The notes beneath the pieces were generated by a model, which worked only from the letters and a program-made list of their open reading frames with translations, had not been told where the DNA came from and searched no databases. From the NCBI RefSeq assembly GCF_023028345.1, contig NZ_CP095489.1, positions 1-64,000 on the forward strand: a stretch of DNA of 64,000 nucleotides, given 5' to 3'. This DNA is from Halorientalis marina (GTDB lineage: Archaea > Halobacteriota > Halobacteria > Halobacteriales > Haloarculaceae). The position numbers were made by a program, and so were the translations under genes. Shown piece by piece: positions 9,274 through 16,576 of this stretch. How positions within the stretch are numbered: the first letter of the stretch is position 1; each line of letters starts with the position of its first letter.

Positions 9274-9825
9274 TTAGCTCGTGGCGCGGTCAGCAACGTC
9301 GATCATCTGTTCGCGGGCGGCTTCGACGTCGGAGTAGAGTTCCAGTGCGTGCTTGATGAGGCGGCGATCCTCCTCGTTCTCACGCCAGAACGCGATGACG
9401 TCGCGGCGGTCCCGGAGCTCCGCACTTGCGAGGTCGCCGTCGGCGAGCGACTGTTCGAGTTCCTCCCACGTCTCGACGTCGTAGGTCGCCTGCCACTCCT
9501 CGATCTCCTCGGTGATCGCGGCCAATTCACTCCGCAGCTCCTCGCGGGTGTTTTCCTCGATGAGCGTGCGGATCTCCTCAAAGAGCAGGCGCGTGTAGTC
9601 CGGCTGGTAGCGCGTCGTCTCGCCGGCCTCGACGCGACGCAACTGGCCCTGGTCGACGAGATCCTGAAGTTCCTCGTTGGTCGTGCTCCAGGCGGCGTCG
9701 GCCTGCTCGCTGATCCAGTTAACTGAGCGGGGTTCGCGAAGTGACTCGGCGACCGCCCGAATGCGGTCGCGGGCGCTCATCGACTCAGTCCACGATTGGA
9801 CCCCATCTCGCGGGGATTCGCTCAT
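9274..9825 (-). CDS. HTH protein, putative antitoxin (DUF7342-like)
   Basis: 183 aa. N-terminal winged-helix-like segment (DRIRAVAESLREPRSVNWISEQADAA, ELQDLVDQGQLRRVE), then a long helical and acidic region with many Glu and Arg (coiled-coil character). Resembles haloarchaeal DUF7342 proteins (number from memory). The frame stays open to 10029, but ATG at 9825 has GAGGTG about 9 bp upstream and a T/A-rich promoter-like stretch before it. It precedes the TumE-like gene by 17 bp, so it is the natural antitoxin and autoregulator candidate. Confidence 0.6.
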   Translation of the reverse strand: MSESPRDGVQSWTESMSARDRIRAVAESLREPRSVNWISEQADAAWSTTNEELQDLVDQGQLRRVEAGETTRYQPDYTRLLFEEIRTLIEENTREELRSELAAITEEIEEWQATYDVETWEELEQSLADGDLASAELRDRRDVIAFWRENEEDRRLIKHALELYSDVEAAREQMIDVADRATS

Positions 9826-10162
9826 GGTTGGCACCTCTTGGGAAAGTGTTCGCACCCCGCTCTCATATATGTTTGTACTGTCTCGCATAATCAAGAGTGT
9901 GATGCGAGCGAAGGCGTCCGGACGTTGAAATGCGATACCGATAGAAGTTATGAGCCAACCGATGTACGACCGATATTCTGACTTTGCAGAACTACGGCCG
10001 ACCGGCGAGGCATCCCACATCCCGGACACGATGCTGGACGACGGGTGTGAGAGTGACCTCCTGGCGCCAACGCGGTGCGACGAGCACTGGTGGCGACGCT
10101 GATGCGCCGACGACAGTCTCGTAAGGAGTCTTTCTGCGCCGGCGAGTGGTGAGGCGCTTCCG

Positions 10163-10351
10163 ATGAATCAGCAAGTCGAACAAGGCTACCGGATGCATTG
10201 TGTGCTCAGCAATCTCAGCCGGCTCGATGTCGACCAGTTGGACGACGCGGATCGAGAGCGAGTCGAGACTGCAAGAGACCTCCTGGAAGAAGTGAGTCTA
10301 CTCACGCGACCAGAGGACGGGAGCGGACCAGACGCCCCAACAGACGACTGA
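10163..10351 (+). CDS. small acidic helical protein
   Basis: 62 aa with a polar N terminus, a central helix (DQLDDADRERVETARDLLEEV) and an acidic disordered tail. GGTGAGG about 12 bp before the ATG supports the start. Small proteins of this type are common in haloarchaeal plasmids; no function known. Confidence 0.55.
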   Translation: MNQQVEQGYRMHCVLSNLSRLDVDQLDDADRERVETARDLLEEVSLLTRPEDGSGPDAPTDD

Positions 10352-10390
10352 TCGTCATCGCCGTCGAGGCCAGGGGCACTTCCAGTGTCG

Positions 10391-10420
10391 GTTTATCGCC
10401 CCCCAAGAGGGGTGCGGGGC
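10391..10420 (+). promoter_or_regulatory. T-run plus GC inverted repeat element, copy a
   Basis: GTTTATCG followed by CCCCC-AAGA-GGGGTGCGGGG, ending 18 bp before the ATG at 10438. Same layout as about ten other elements in this block: a TATA-like T-rich core, then a GC-rich palindrome where the transcription start would be expected. Confidence 0.6.
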
Positions 10421-10437
10421 TTCCCGCGAGTCCAGAC

Positions 10438-10818
10438 ATGGCGACACTACAAGCTGCGACGACGTCAACCGGCGCGATCGTATCGGATCCGCAGGCAGTC
10501 CGCGAACTCTGTGAGAACTACTGCTTCGGGACGCTCGACTGGGAGGTCACGGAGGAGGGCGAGCTCACTATCTGGGGATACGACGACTTCGAGGTATACG
10601 AGGCGCGGGAGAACGGCCTGCCGGACTACGAGGGCGGCATCGTGACCCACGAATTCTTGCGAGAACTCGCCGACCACCTCGAAGCCGACGAGGAACTCGA
10701 CATCCAGACAGCGGGGTTCACGAAGTGTCGCTTCCCAGTACTGGCGAAGCGGTACGTCGTTCGCGACGGCGAAGTCCTCCACACGGACCTCAGTTCCCCC
10801 GAACCGATCGACGAGTAG
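10438..10818 (+). CDS. hypothetical acidic protein
   Basis: 126 aa starting MATLQAATTSTG. Alternating strands and helices (CFGTLDWEVTEEGELTIWGYDDFEVYE; HEFLRELADHLEADEELDIQTAGFTKCRFPVLAKRY are represented in order), suggesting a small alpha/beta fold. The longer upstream open frame is rejected because the conserved element at 10391 lies inside it. No family recognised; the gene belongs to the series of small genes that each have their own upstream element. Confidence 0.6.
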   Translation: MATLQAATTSTGAIVSDPQAVRELCENYCFGTLDWEVTEEGELTIWGYDDFEVYEARENGLPDYEGGIVTHEFLRELADHLEADEELDIQTAGFTKCRFPVLAKRYVVRDGEVLHTDLSSPEPIDE

Positions 10819-10819
10819 C

Positions 10820-10850
10820 GTTGTTCATCCCCCGGGAGGGGTGCGGGGCG
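10820..10850 (+). promoter_or_regulatory. T-run plus GC inverted repeat element, copy b
   Basis: GTTGTTCAT then CCCCC-GGGA-GGGGTGCGGGG, directly after the stop at 10818 and 38 bp before the ATG at 10888. Confidence 0.6.
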
Positions 10851-10887
10851 ATCCAGTCGTGGGGCGCCCTGCGAGGTGATTGTTCAA

Positions 10888-11550
10888 ATGGGTCACCGCG
10901 CACTCGTTGCGTACGAACGGACAGACGGACAGTACACGCTCCACTACTCTCATTGGGGTGCTGCGAACCTGAAGCTCAAGCACCGAATCTCGGCTGAGTC
11001 GCCGTTCGGTGGCGACAACACCGACTCAAAGTGGGCGAAACAGCTGCTGGCTGAACTGGCCGATGGCCTCGAGGCGGATGCCGTCGACGGCTACCTCACC
11101 GGCGAAGACCGCCCATCGACGGTCGTCGAGCCGAAGCCCCACGGCACCGACCTCACCCTCGAGGAGATCATCGCTGACCATCTCGACTACCTCCATCACG
11201 AGGCGTTCTACGTGGTGTCACCGACCTTCGAGGTGACCGCCTACCGGACGCTGTGGTTCGGCCTGCAGTACGATTCGGAGACAATCGACCACGGTGAGAC
11301 GGTCGGGAACGGGGCGCTCGCGACCGTTCGGTGGCACGACGGCGAACCGGTCGGCGACGGACATCTGAAGGGGCAGTTCCGGGCGCTGAAGGACGTCGTC
11401 GGCGATATGGTCGACAAGGGTGTGTTCACCCAGTCGACTGCTCGCCAGTACCTCAAGCAGAAACTCGGCGAGTGGGTCGGGAAGCGGCAGGAGTTGCGCA
11501 TCCCGAGCGGTGAAGTACCGTCTCCGGACGCGACACTCAGCCGCTCGTAG
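10888..11550 (+). CDS. DUF6735-like haloarchaeal protein
   Basis: 220 aa beginning MGHRALVAYERTDGQYTLHYSHWGA, the hallmark N terminus of the haloarchaeal DUF6735 family. Mixed alpha/beta throughout, with acidic patches and no evident catalytic motif. Family members occur on haloarchaeal plasmids and genomic islands; function unknown. The in-frame ATG four codons upstream (10876) is less likely because family members start at MGHRA. Confidence 0.75.
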   Translation: MGHRALVAYERTDGQYTLHYSHWGAANLKLKHRISAESPFGGDNTDSKWAKQLLAELADGLEADAVDGYLTGEDRPSTVVEPKPHGTDLTLEEIIADHLDYLHHEAFYVVSPTFEVTAYRTLWFGLQYDSETIDHGETVGNGALATVRWHDGEPVGDGHLKGQFRALKDVVGDMVDKGVFTQSTARQYLKQKLGEWVGKRQELRIPSGEVPSPDATLSRS

Positions 11551-11573
11551 ACCGATCTGCGTCGAAGCAGATG

Positions 11574-11606
11574 GTGTTTTTCTGGGGCAGAAAGGACTGA
11601 GCCCTA
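11574..11606 (+). promoter_or_regulatory. T-run plus GC inverted repeat element, copy c (weak)
   Basis: GTGTTTTTC then GGGGCAG ... CTGAGCCCT, ending 19 bp before the ATG at 11625. The arms differ in sequence from the CCCC/GGGG type but layout and position match. Confidence 0.4.
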
Positions 11607-11624
11607 CCGTAGGCTCGTGATTGG

Positions 11625-12047
11625 ATGCCCGAGAAACCAGACGACGACCCATTCCACGATTGCGAACTAGGTCCCGACGCAGTCCTCGGGACACGCACCT
11701 TCCACGATGTCCTGTTCACCGACGATACCGAGACACCGGTGAACGTGCTCACCGGCGAGACGCCCGCACATTCGCAGGCGACCGTCGAGGAAGCGAAGGC
11801 GTTCGCTGCGAGTATCGACACGGACACACCACAAATCGCGCTCCCGGCCTCTGTCGAGACGCAGGTCGAGACCCAGAGCAAGCCCTACACCTCAGCTGCG
11901 TTCTTCCACTTCAAGGCGACGGGGTCACTCGAACGACACCGTGCCTACCACGCCGCGTACGACTCGGATGCGTTCACCGTCGACTTCGAGGCCGACTACG
12001 CGTCGGGCGATCTAACCATCACAGTCGAGCGAGCGAACGAGTCCTAA
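11625..12047 (+). CDS. hypothetical acidic protein
   Basis: 140 aa. Acidic N terminus (PEKPDDDPFHDCELGPDAVLGTRTFHDV is the region), then a Thr/Ala-rich middle and a beta-rich C terminus (FTVDFEADYASGDLTITVE). No family or motif recognised. Preceded by its own upstream element at 11574. Confidence 0.5.
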   Translation: MPEKPDDDPFHDCELGPDAVLGTRTFHDVLFTDDTETPVNVLTGETPAHSQATVEEAKAFAASIDTDTPQIALPASVETQVETQSKPYTSAAFFHFKATGSLERHRAYHAAYDSDAFTVDFEADYASGDLTITVERANES

Positions 12048-12065
12048 GAATCGACCGCTAGATCA

Positions 12066-12098
12066 GGTTTTTCGAGCGCCGGCGATGGGTGCCGGCGC
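12066..12098 (+). promoter_or_regulatory. T-run plus GC inverted repeat element, copy d
   Basis: GGTTTTTCGA then GCGCCGGCG-ATGG-GTGCCGGCGC, about 50 bp before the ATG at 12150. The arms are complementary but differ in sequence from the CCCC/GGGG copies, so pairing rather than sequence seems conserved. Confidence 0.5.
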
Positions 12099-12149
12099 AG
12101 CAGGAGCGAGCAACGACTCCCGGTGCGTCGGCGCTTCGAGGTGTTCGAG

Positions 12150-12641
12150 ATGCACATGGTCATTTACAGTCTGGTAGAAGCATCGACAGAAGACGAAGCA
12201 CTATCCACCGGAAAGACGGTGTTCGACCGCCTGGTCGGCGCGGACCCACATGCCGGCGCCGTCTTCGACTACCACGTGACTTTCGATGAGGAGGACACGT
12301 CCGTTGCGGGGAAGGCGCGATGGGGTGAGTTGCCGACTGCAGCCCCCATCGACTCTGATGACGGCCAAGACCTGCTTGAGCGTGGATGGGAGGCGACGAA
12401 AGAGGAGTTCGAGCGGAATCTCGAACGGGTGAGAGAAGCACTTGACGAACTCTCCGACGAGGAGATTATGCGCGACGAAGATCTCGCTCGGCACGCCTTC
12501 CACCAAGTCGGCGCCTACGACGGGCCAACAATCTTCCTGTACAACGAATATGCGAACGGTATCCGTCACCGTGAGCAGCTGGATCAAGTGCTGGAGGAGA
12601 GCGAGGAGCTCTGGATCGTGCCCGCCGACGTCCACTTCTAA
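12150..12641 (+). CDS. hypothetical acidic protein
   Basis: 163 aa from MHMVIYSLVEASTEDEAL. N-terminal beta-alpha segment, then a long acidic helix (LLERGWEATKEEFERNLERV), then HQVGAYDGPTIFLYNEYANG. The C terminus QLDQVLEESEELWIVPADVHF resembles the C-terminal stretch of the zinc-ribbon protein at 7648-8517. No known function. It ends 3 bp before the next start, so it is co-transcribed with 12645-13010. Confidence 0.55.
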   Translation: MHMVIYSLVEASTEDEALSTGKTVFDRLVGADPHAGAVFDYHVTFDEEDTSVAGKARWGELPTAAPIDSDDGQDLLERGWEATKEEFERNLERVREALDELSDEEIMRDEDLARHAFHQVGAYDGPTIFLYNEYANGIRHREQLDQVLEESEELWIVPADVHF

Positions 12642-12644
12642 CAG

Positions 12645-13010
12645 ATGTCCCGGATCACAAATTGGAAGCGGAAGAGCCGCACGCCCACACTCGCATACCG
12701 GAATACCGAGACCGGAGCTCGGGCTGTCTTACACCGAGCCCCGGGCTCGTACCGCTACAAATGGCGTGGCGCAATCCTCGTCGACGGCTACCCGGTGTGG
12801 TCGCGGGGGTACGAGACAAAAGACGCGAAATCGTTCCGTGACGAGCTCCGTGACCGGCCAGCTCCCGAACTGAGTTGTCCCGAGTGTCCGAACAGCGACG
12901 TGGCAATCGGTGGGAAAACGGCTGACGGCGCGAAGGTTCAGCGCTGGTTCGAGTGTCGGAACTGTGGGTACGAAACATCCTCGAGAATCGTGTACGGCGC
13001 CGAGCGCTGA
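12645..13010 (+). CDS. DUF7568-like zinc-ribbon protein
   Basis: 121 aa beginning MSRITNWKRKSRTPTLAYRN. The N-terminal ~70 residues are basic and aromatic (HRAPGSYRYKWRGAILVDGYPVWSRGYETKDA, in that order). The C-terminal zinc ribbon has CPECPNSD ... RWFECRNCGYE (C-x2-C ... C-x2-C). Matches a conserved haloarchaeal family I remember as DUF7568 (number unverified). Likely nucleic-acid binding. In an operon with 12150-12641 (gap 3 bp). Confidence 0.7.
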   Translation: MSRITNWKRKSRTPTLAYRNTETGARAVLHRAPGSYRYKWRGAILVDGYPVWSRGYETKDAKSFRDELRDRPAPELSCPECPNSDVAIGGKTADGAKVQRWFECRNCGYETSSRIVYGAER

Positions 13011-13035
13011 TTGATTGGAACGTATCTGCGGTGAC

Positions 13036-13064
13036 GTTTATTTTGGGCCGGGATGGGTGGCCCG
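13036..13064 (+). promoter_or_regulatory. T-run plus GC inverted repeat element, copy e
   Basis: GTTTATTTT then GGGCCGGGATGGGTGGCCC, 24 bp before the ATG at 13088. The GGGCC/GGCCC arms again preserve the palindrome rather than the exact bases. Confidence 0.45.
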
Positions 13065-13087
13065 TCTCAATCGGGCCAGATCCACAG

Positions 13088-13483
13088 ATGAGTCTGGAAG
13101 TCATCGACCGCCACAGCGAAGCACTGTTCGAGTTCCTCTGGTGCCCCGTCTGCGGGCACCAGGTATTCAGCCACATTCCCTTCGAGGGGGTGTTCTGCAA
13201 GAACTGCAACACGCAGGTTGAACTCCAAGAATCACGGGAGACACGCGGCTACGAGGAGGCTGTCCTCGCTTGCTTCGACACGGATTCGACGTGGAACCTT
13301 CACGTCGACGAAAAACTGCGTCGTGACCTGCCTGATGGGTCGGCACGGGTGAAAATCCTCGGTGCACCGGGTGCCTACGAGGTTGACTGGTGGAGTCCAG
13401 CACCCGGTGATGACTGGCAGCCGGTCGAACGAGGCGAGTTCGACGATGTCGACGAACCAGCCGATATCTCCCATCTCGCGTAG
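13088..13483 (+). CDS. DUF7567-like zinc-ribbon protein
   Basis: 131 aa beginning MSLEVIDRHSEALFEFLWCPVCGH. A treble-clef-like zinc site (CPVCG ... CKNCN) occupies residues 19-45; the remainder reads VELQESRETRGYEEAVLACFD and an aromatic acidic tail. The extended open frame from 12953 overlaps the previous gene and is rejected because the family start and the upstream element both fit 13088. Haloarchaeal family remembered as DUF7567. Role unknown. Confidence 0.7.
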   Translation: MSLEVIDRHSEALFEFLWCPVCGHQVFSHIPFEGVFCKNCNTQVELQESRETRGYEEAVLACFDTDSTWNLHVDEKLRRDLPDGSARVKILGAPGAYEVDWWSPAPGDDWQPVERGEFDDVDEPADISHLA

Positions 13484-13503
13484 GGGCAAGCAGTCCCTGG
13501 GAC

Positions 13504-13533
13504 TGTTTTTCACCCCCTGAGGGGTGCGGGGGT
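13504..13533 (+). promoter_or_regulatory. T-run plus GC inverted repeat element, copy f
   Basis: GTTTTTCA then CCCCC-TGA-GGGGTGCGGGGG, 30 bp before the ATG at 13563. One of the best matches to the consensus. Confidence 0.65.
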
Positions 13534-13562
13534 GCTCGAACGAGTAGCTCCCGAACAGACCG

Positions 13563-13964
13563 ATGAGGAGACCTAGCGACACACACTCGATTGAACAGAC
13601 ACGCCCAGCGAGCGACTGCGACATCGCCTACGTCGGGTATCGGCAGAGCGGGCAGGCTATCGTTGAGAAACGTCCCGGCCAAGAACGGCTCACACCAGAG
13701 CGGAGTCTCGCGCTGGTGAATCACAGTCCCTCGGGATTCGAATGGGGATATGGTGGTAGTGGTCCGGCACAACTCGCGCTCGCACTCCTCCTCGACTACA
13801 CGGGAGACGAGGCGTTCGCCCTCGACCACTACCAGGAGTTCAAAACCGAGGTCGTGAGCCAACTGGACTGTGCTGGGTCTGCTGGAAGCTGGCGACTCAC
13901 CGGGCCCGAGATCGACGCAGTCCTTCACGAAACACCCGGCGAGCCAGCCGCACCGTCCATCTAA
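13563..13964 (+). CDS. DUF6166 protein, copy 1
   Basis: 133 aa. Contains the DUF6166 core: YVGYRQSGQAIVEKR, LTPERSLALVNHSPSGFEWGYG, GSGPAQLALALLLDYTGDE, YQEFKTEVVSQL. The family is widespread in haloarchaea and some bacteria, without known function. A second, longer copy is at 15036-15731 in the same block. It ends 23 bp before the next gene. Confidence 0.8.
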   Translation: MRRPSDTHSIEQTRPASDCDIAYVGYRQSGQAIVEKRPGQERLTPERSLALVNHSPSGFEWGYGGSGPAQLALALLLDYTGDEAFALDHYQEFKTEVVSQLDCAGSAGSWRLTGPEIDAVLHETPGEPAAPSI

Positions 13965-13987
13965 ATACCAATCACCGAAAGTAACCC

Positions 13988-14263
13988 ATGTCAGAACATA
14001 CCCAACCATCTCGTACGGATGGCGAATCGGCTGAATCGAGCGAACAGACGACACGAACGGAGTACGTCGAACGCAGTGACGTCGGCGTCTCCCTCACCAT
14101 AAAGCTCAAGCGTGGAACCGGTACCAGAGATCAGGACGAGGTAATCGCGAAAGCGAAAGGCAAGACCCTCGAAGACGCTCGCGAGGACATGGAAACCCTC
14201 AGAGAATACATCCACGATCTCGCAGAGGACGCTCGCCAAATCCAACCCGAAGAAGACGGGTAA
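13988..14263 (+). CDS. DUF7389-like small protein
   Basis: 91 aa. A Ser/Thr/Glu-rich N terminus of about 28 residues precedes a conserved core (YVERSDVGVSLTIKLKRGTGTRDQDE) and a C-terminal acidic helix (EDAREDMETLREYIHDLAED). Matches a haloarchaeal family remembered as DUF7389. Likely co-transcribed with the DUF6166 gene ahead of it. Function unknown. Confidence 0.65.
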   Translation: MSEHTQPSRTDGESAESSEQTTRTEYVERSDVGVSLTIKLKRGTGTRDQDEVIAKAKGKTLEDAREDMETLREYIHDLAEDARQIQPEEDG

Positions 14264-14274
14264 CGACGAGGGCC

Positions 14275-14306
14275 GTTTTTTGTCGCCTCAGCAGTGGCGG
14301 AGGCGA
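14275..14306 (+). promoter_or_regulatory. T-run plus GC inverted repeat element, copy g
   Basis: GTTTTTTG then TCGCCTC-AGCAGTGGC-GGAGGCGA, 11 bp after the stop at 14263 and 6 bp before the GTG at 14313. The T6 run could also end the upstream transcript. Confidence 0.5.
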
Positions 14307-14312
14307 TTATCA

Positions 14313-14534
14313 GTGAGCAATCCAGACGGTCAAACAACAGACACAAGCGATCTTTCGCCAGAACAACGGCTCGAGCCCCCGAATACGCGACTCATCAACG
14401 CTGGTATCGTGACGATCAACGATATGGAGACGCTGCGAGCCTGCGTCGCCTACGAGAACGCGAATCAGCAACGGGTCCAAATCCTCCGCCGGCTTGAACA
14501 GCGGGCCAGCGAACTCCGCGCACAAGACGATTGA
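14313..14534 (+). CDS. hypothetical small helical protein
   Basis: 73 aa from GTG. Reads SNPDGQTTDTSDLSPEQ, then NTRLINAGIVTINDMETLRA and a C-terminal helix with Arg and Glu (QILRRLEQRASELRAQDD). The longer frame from 14280 would run through the upstream element, so the GTG is preferred. The phrase INAGIVTINDMETLRACVAYE looks like a helix-hairpin domain, but I cannot assign a family. Confidence 0.5.
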   Translation: MSNPDGQTTDTSDLSPEQRLEPPNTRLINAGIVTINDMETLRACVAYENANQQRVQILRRLEQRASELRAQDD

Positions 14535-14587
14535 CCCAACGCCCGGAGGTGTCTGTCGGAGCCTCGGTGGGTGGAGGCTCAATCCAG

Positions 14588-14887
14588 ATGAGCGATCGAC
14601 CAGAGATCGAGATTCAACGACAGACCGCATTCGGTGACGATGGTCAACTCGAAGTAACCGAAACAAGCGTCGAGACCTCGCTTGAGGACTTCGGCGCTGA
14701 CGTGGATCATCGTGACCGGGATTCGCGTCTTGATCACCCCGAGGCGAGTGAGTTCGGCGTCGACGATCGACCCGAAGTTGAGCAAACATCCGAGGGAGAT
14801 CAGTCAACACTCTTCGCTGATACGGACGAGGATCAGCAGACCCTCACTGGCGACGATGCAGCCGCTCGCTGTCTCTTCGAAGAATAG
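14588..14887 (+). CDS. hypothetical acidic protein
   Basis: 99 aa from MSDRPEIEIQRQTAFGDDGQ. Highly acidic and low in hydrophobic residues, so probably disordered. The final stretch DQSTLFADTDEDQQTLTGDDAAARCLFEE contains two QxTLF/QxTLT-like pieces that resemble clamp-binding (PIP-type) peptides, which is only a suggestion. The frame continues upstream to a TTG at 14531, which is a weaker start. Confidence 0.45.
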   Translation: MSDRPEIEIQRQTAFGDDGQLEVTETSVETSLEDFGADVDHRDRDSRLDHPEASEFGVDDRPEVEQTSEGDQSTLFADTDEDQQTLTGDDAAARCLFEE

Positions 14888-14990
14888 ACTTGCCTCTATC
14901 GATTGATTGTCTGATGAATTGTTGTAGTCTGGACTATAATAGTCTGAATTCTAATTTTGAAGCGACGCTGAGGGGCTAATAGCCGGTGGT

Positions 14991-15020
14991 GGTTTTTCGA
15001 CCCCCAGCAGGGGCGTGGGG
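14991..15020 (+). promoter_or_regulatory. T-run plus GC inverted repeat element, copy h
   Basis: GGTTTTTCGA then CCCCC-AGCAG-GGGCGTGGGG, 15 bp before the ATG at 15036. Predicted start of transcription would fall at the end of the palindrome. Confidence 0.6.
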
Positions 15021-15035
15021 AATCCGAACGCCCGC

Positions 15036-15731
15036 ATGCAACCGATGGAGATGAATTCGACTACCGACCCACGAGCAGTCGTACAGGATGCGAGTGAGCG
15101 ATGGCAGGCGAGTGCAGACTGCGTTGAGTACGTCGGAATGCGTGTCGACGGAACGCCAGTGGTCCTGAACCTCACCGCACACGAACGCCTCTCCCCAAAT
15201 CGAAGTCTCGGTCTCGTGCGGCATAGCCCGGCGGGATTCGACTGGGGCTATACGGAAAGCGGACCGGCACAGCTCGCCTGTGCGCTCCTCCTCGATTACA
15301 CCGACAACGAAACTGTCGCCCAGCAACACTACATCCAGTTCCGCAACGACGTGGTCAGTCAGCTGGTGTGTGATGGCCCGGCCGACTGCTGGCACCTCAC
15401 CGGGGAGGATATCGAGGCGGCACTCGCCGAATTCGAAGAGTACCGAGCACTCACGCCAGATGGTGGGACGCCGTCATCGTCACTGCCGGCGAATTGGAGT
15501 GCGGTGAGCCGGACAAATCGGACAGTCTTCCAACGTCGAGATATCGACCACTACGTCGTCCTCGCCGAAGGGAGCGAAGAGTGGTTGATCATACTTTGTG
15601 CGCAGGGGGACCGGGCGTATCCCGCCCCGCTTGACCATCGAACACTTCCGGTCGAGAACGACCCTGCCTCAGCTGTTCAGGCACTCGTCGCTGAGAGTAA
15701 CGACCTCGTCGAGCCAGAGGAGGCCAACTGA
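15036..15731 (+). CDS. DUF6166 protein, copy 2, with C-terminal extension
   Basis: 231 aa. The DUF6166 core (YVGMRVDGTPVVLNL, LSPNRSLGLVRHSPAGFDWGYT, SGPAQLACALLLDYTDNE) is followed by about 95 extra residues with beta-strand character (VFQRRDIDHYVVLAEGSEEWLIILC). Paralogue of 13563-13964. Several in-frame ATGs lie close together (15036, 15045, 15051); the first is given. The stop overlaps the next start as TGATG. Confidence 0.75.
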   Translation: MQPMEMNSTTDPRAVVQDASERWQASADCVEYVGMRVDGTPVVLNLTAHERLSPNRSLGLVRHSPAGFDWGYTESGPAQLACALLLDYTDNETVAQQHYIQFRNDVVSQLVCDGPADCWHLTGEDIEAALAEFEEYRALTPDGGTPSSSLPANWSAVSRTNRTVFQRRDIDHYVVLAEGSEEWLIILCAQGDRAYPAPLDHRTLPVENDPASAVQALVAESNDLVEPEEAN

Positions 15732-15886
15732 TGGAGAAATTCCGACTTTCGCGAGCAACGTACCAGCTCATCGAACGCGCTGTCACGGCGCTGGAGTGCA
15801 TCGGCCGAGAACTCGAGCGATACAACGACCGGCACGAGCGAACAGCTGGGAAAGACACAGACGAGACGAATCCCGGCGAATCATGA
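15731..15886 (+). CDS. small coupled protein between two overlapping genes
   Basis: 51 aa, MEKFRLSRAT ... NPGES. A basic helical N-terminal half (YQLIERAVTALECIGRELERY) and an acidic polar tail. Its ATG overlaps the stop of the DUF6166 gene (TGATG) and its TGA overlaps the ATG of the next gene (ATGA), so it is locked in an operon by translational coupling on both sides; this supports it being real. No family recognised. Confidence 0.6.
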   Translation: MEKFRLSRATYQLIERAVTALECIGRELERYNDRHERTAGKDTDETNPGES

Positions 15887-16419
15887 CTGGCGAAGCGACG
15901 CTTGACGACTTCGAGACCGAGAATTCAGCTGGTAAGTCCCGCTCGCTCACGCTGGAAGAGCGACTCCTCACCCTGATCTCTCCGTCCATCGGTCTGCGAG
16001 TGATTCCCGGTCGCGGCACTCCGCTCTATCTCCAAAATCGGGGAAGAGAGCGGTATCTCTTCCGCGACGACCACGATCGGTGGTTCATCCTCCAACCGTC
16101 GGCGAAAGACTCTGAACAGGCGTTCGTCCGCTGGGTGTATCTCCCAGCAGACAGGCCCGAACGGCTGGTGCAGTCGGCGCTTCGTCGACGGACGGTGATC
16201 GGGTACGACTACGTCCGGCGGTCGGTTGCACCAGACCCAATCAGATCAACGGTGACGGCGATGTTCGTCACGGAACGCTGGCCCGAGACAGCCTACGAAT
16301 GTGGATCGTGTGAGACGCTGTTCGATACAGCACGAGAGCACGCCCTCCATTGCTGGGATGTTCATCCCTGGGTGCCGAATCCAGAGCAGGTACGCCGGCG
16401 GCGTCAGCCCGACGAGTGA
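15883..16419 (+). CDS. hypothetical protein with C-terminal C2H2-like finger
   Basis: 178 aa starting MTGEATLDDFETENS. A beta-rich middle (LRVIPGRGTPLYLQNRGRERYLFRDDHDRWFIL in order) and a C-terminal metal-binding motif YECGSCETLFDTAREHALHCWDVH (C-x2-C-x11-H with a following His pair). Third gene of an overlapping operon with 15036 and 15731. The frame is open further upstream but the ATGA overlap defines the start. Confidence 0.6.
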   Translation: MTGEATLDDFETENSAGKSRSLTLEERLLTLISPSIGLRVIPGRGTPLYLQNRGRERYLFRDDHDRWFILQPSAKDSEQAFVRWVYLPADRPERLVQSALRRRTVIGYDYVRRSVAPDPIRSTVTAMFVTERWPETAYECGSCETLFDTAREHALHCWDVHPWVPNPEQVRRRRQPDE

Positions 16420-16459
16420 GTTGGAAAATCCTGGGCAGGTATCGAAGCCGTCCAGATAA

Positions 16460-16500
16460 TTAACCAACAAAGTGCGAGTTCTGGATTTAATGTTGGTTAA
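16460..16500. repeat. inverted repeat TTAACCAACA/TGTTGGTTAA, copy 2
   Basis: Perfect 10-bp arms (16460-16469 and 16491-16500), total 41 bp. It lies directly upstream of the element at 16518 and the DUF6610 gene, where an operator or activator site would be expected. Confidence 0.75.
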
Positions 16501-16517
16501 TAGCGGACCGCGGCTCC

Positions 16518-16548
16518 GTTTATTGCCCCTCTGAGAGGGTGCAGGGCG
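16518..16548 (+). promoter_or_regulatory. T-run plus GC inverted repeat element, copy i
   Basis: GTTTATTG then CCCCTC-TGA-GAGGGTGCAGGGCG, 29 bp before the ATG at 16577 and 17 bp after the inverted repeat copy 2. Confidence 0.6.
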
Positions 16549-16576
16549 GGCGGATTCGCCCTCGCAGACCACATTC

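Noticed and set aside
13167-14054. 295-codon minus-strand frame opposite the zinc protein and DUF6166 genes
   Set aside because: Covers genes with family matches on the plus strand and is not itself recognisable.
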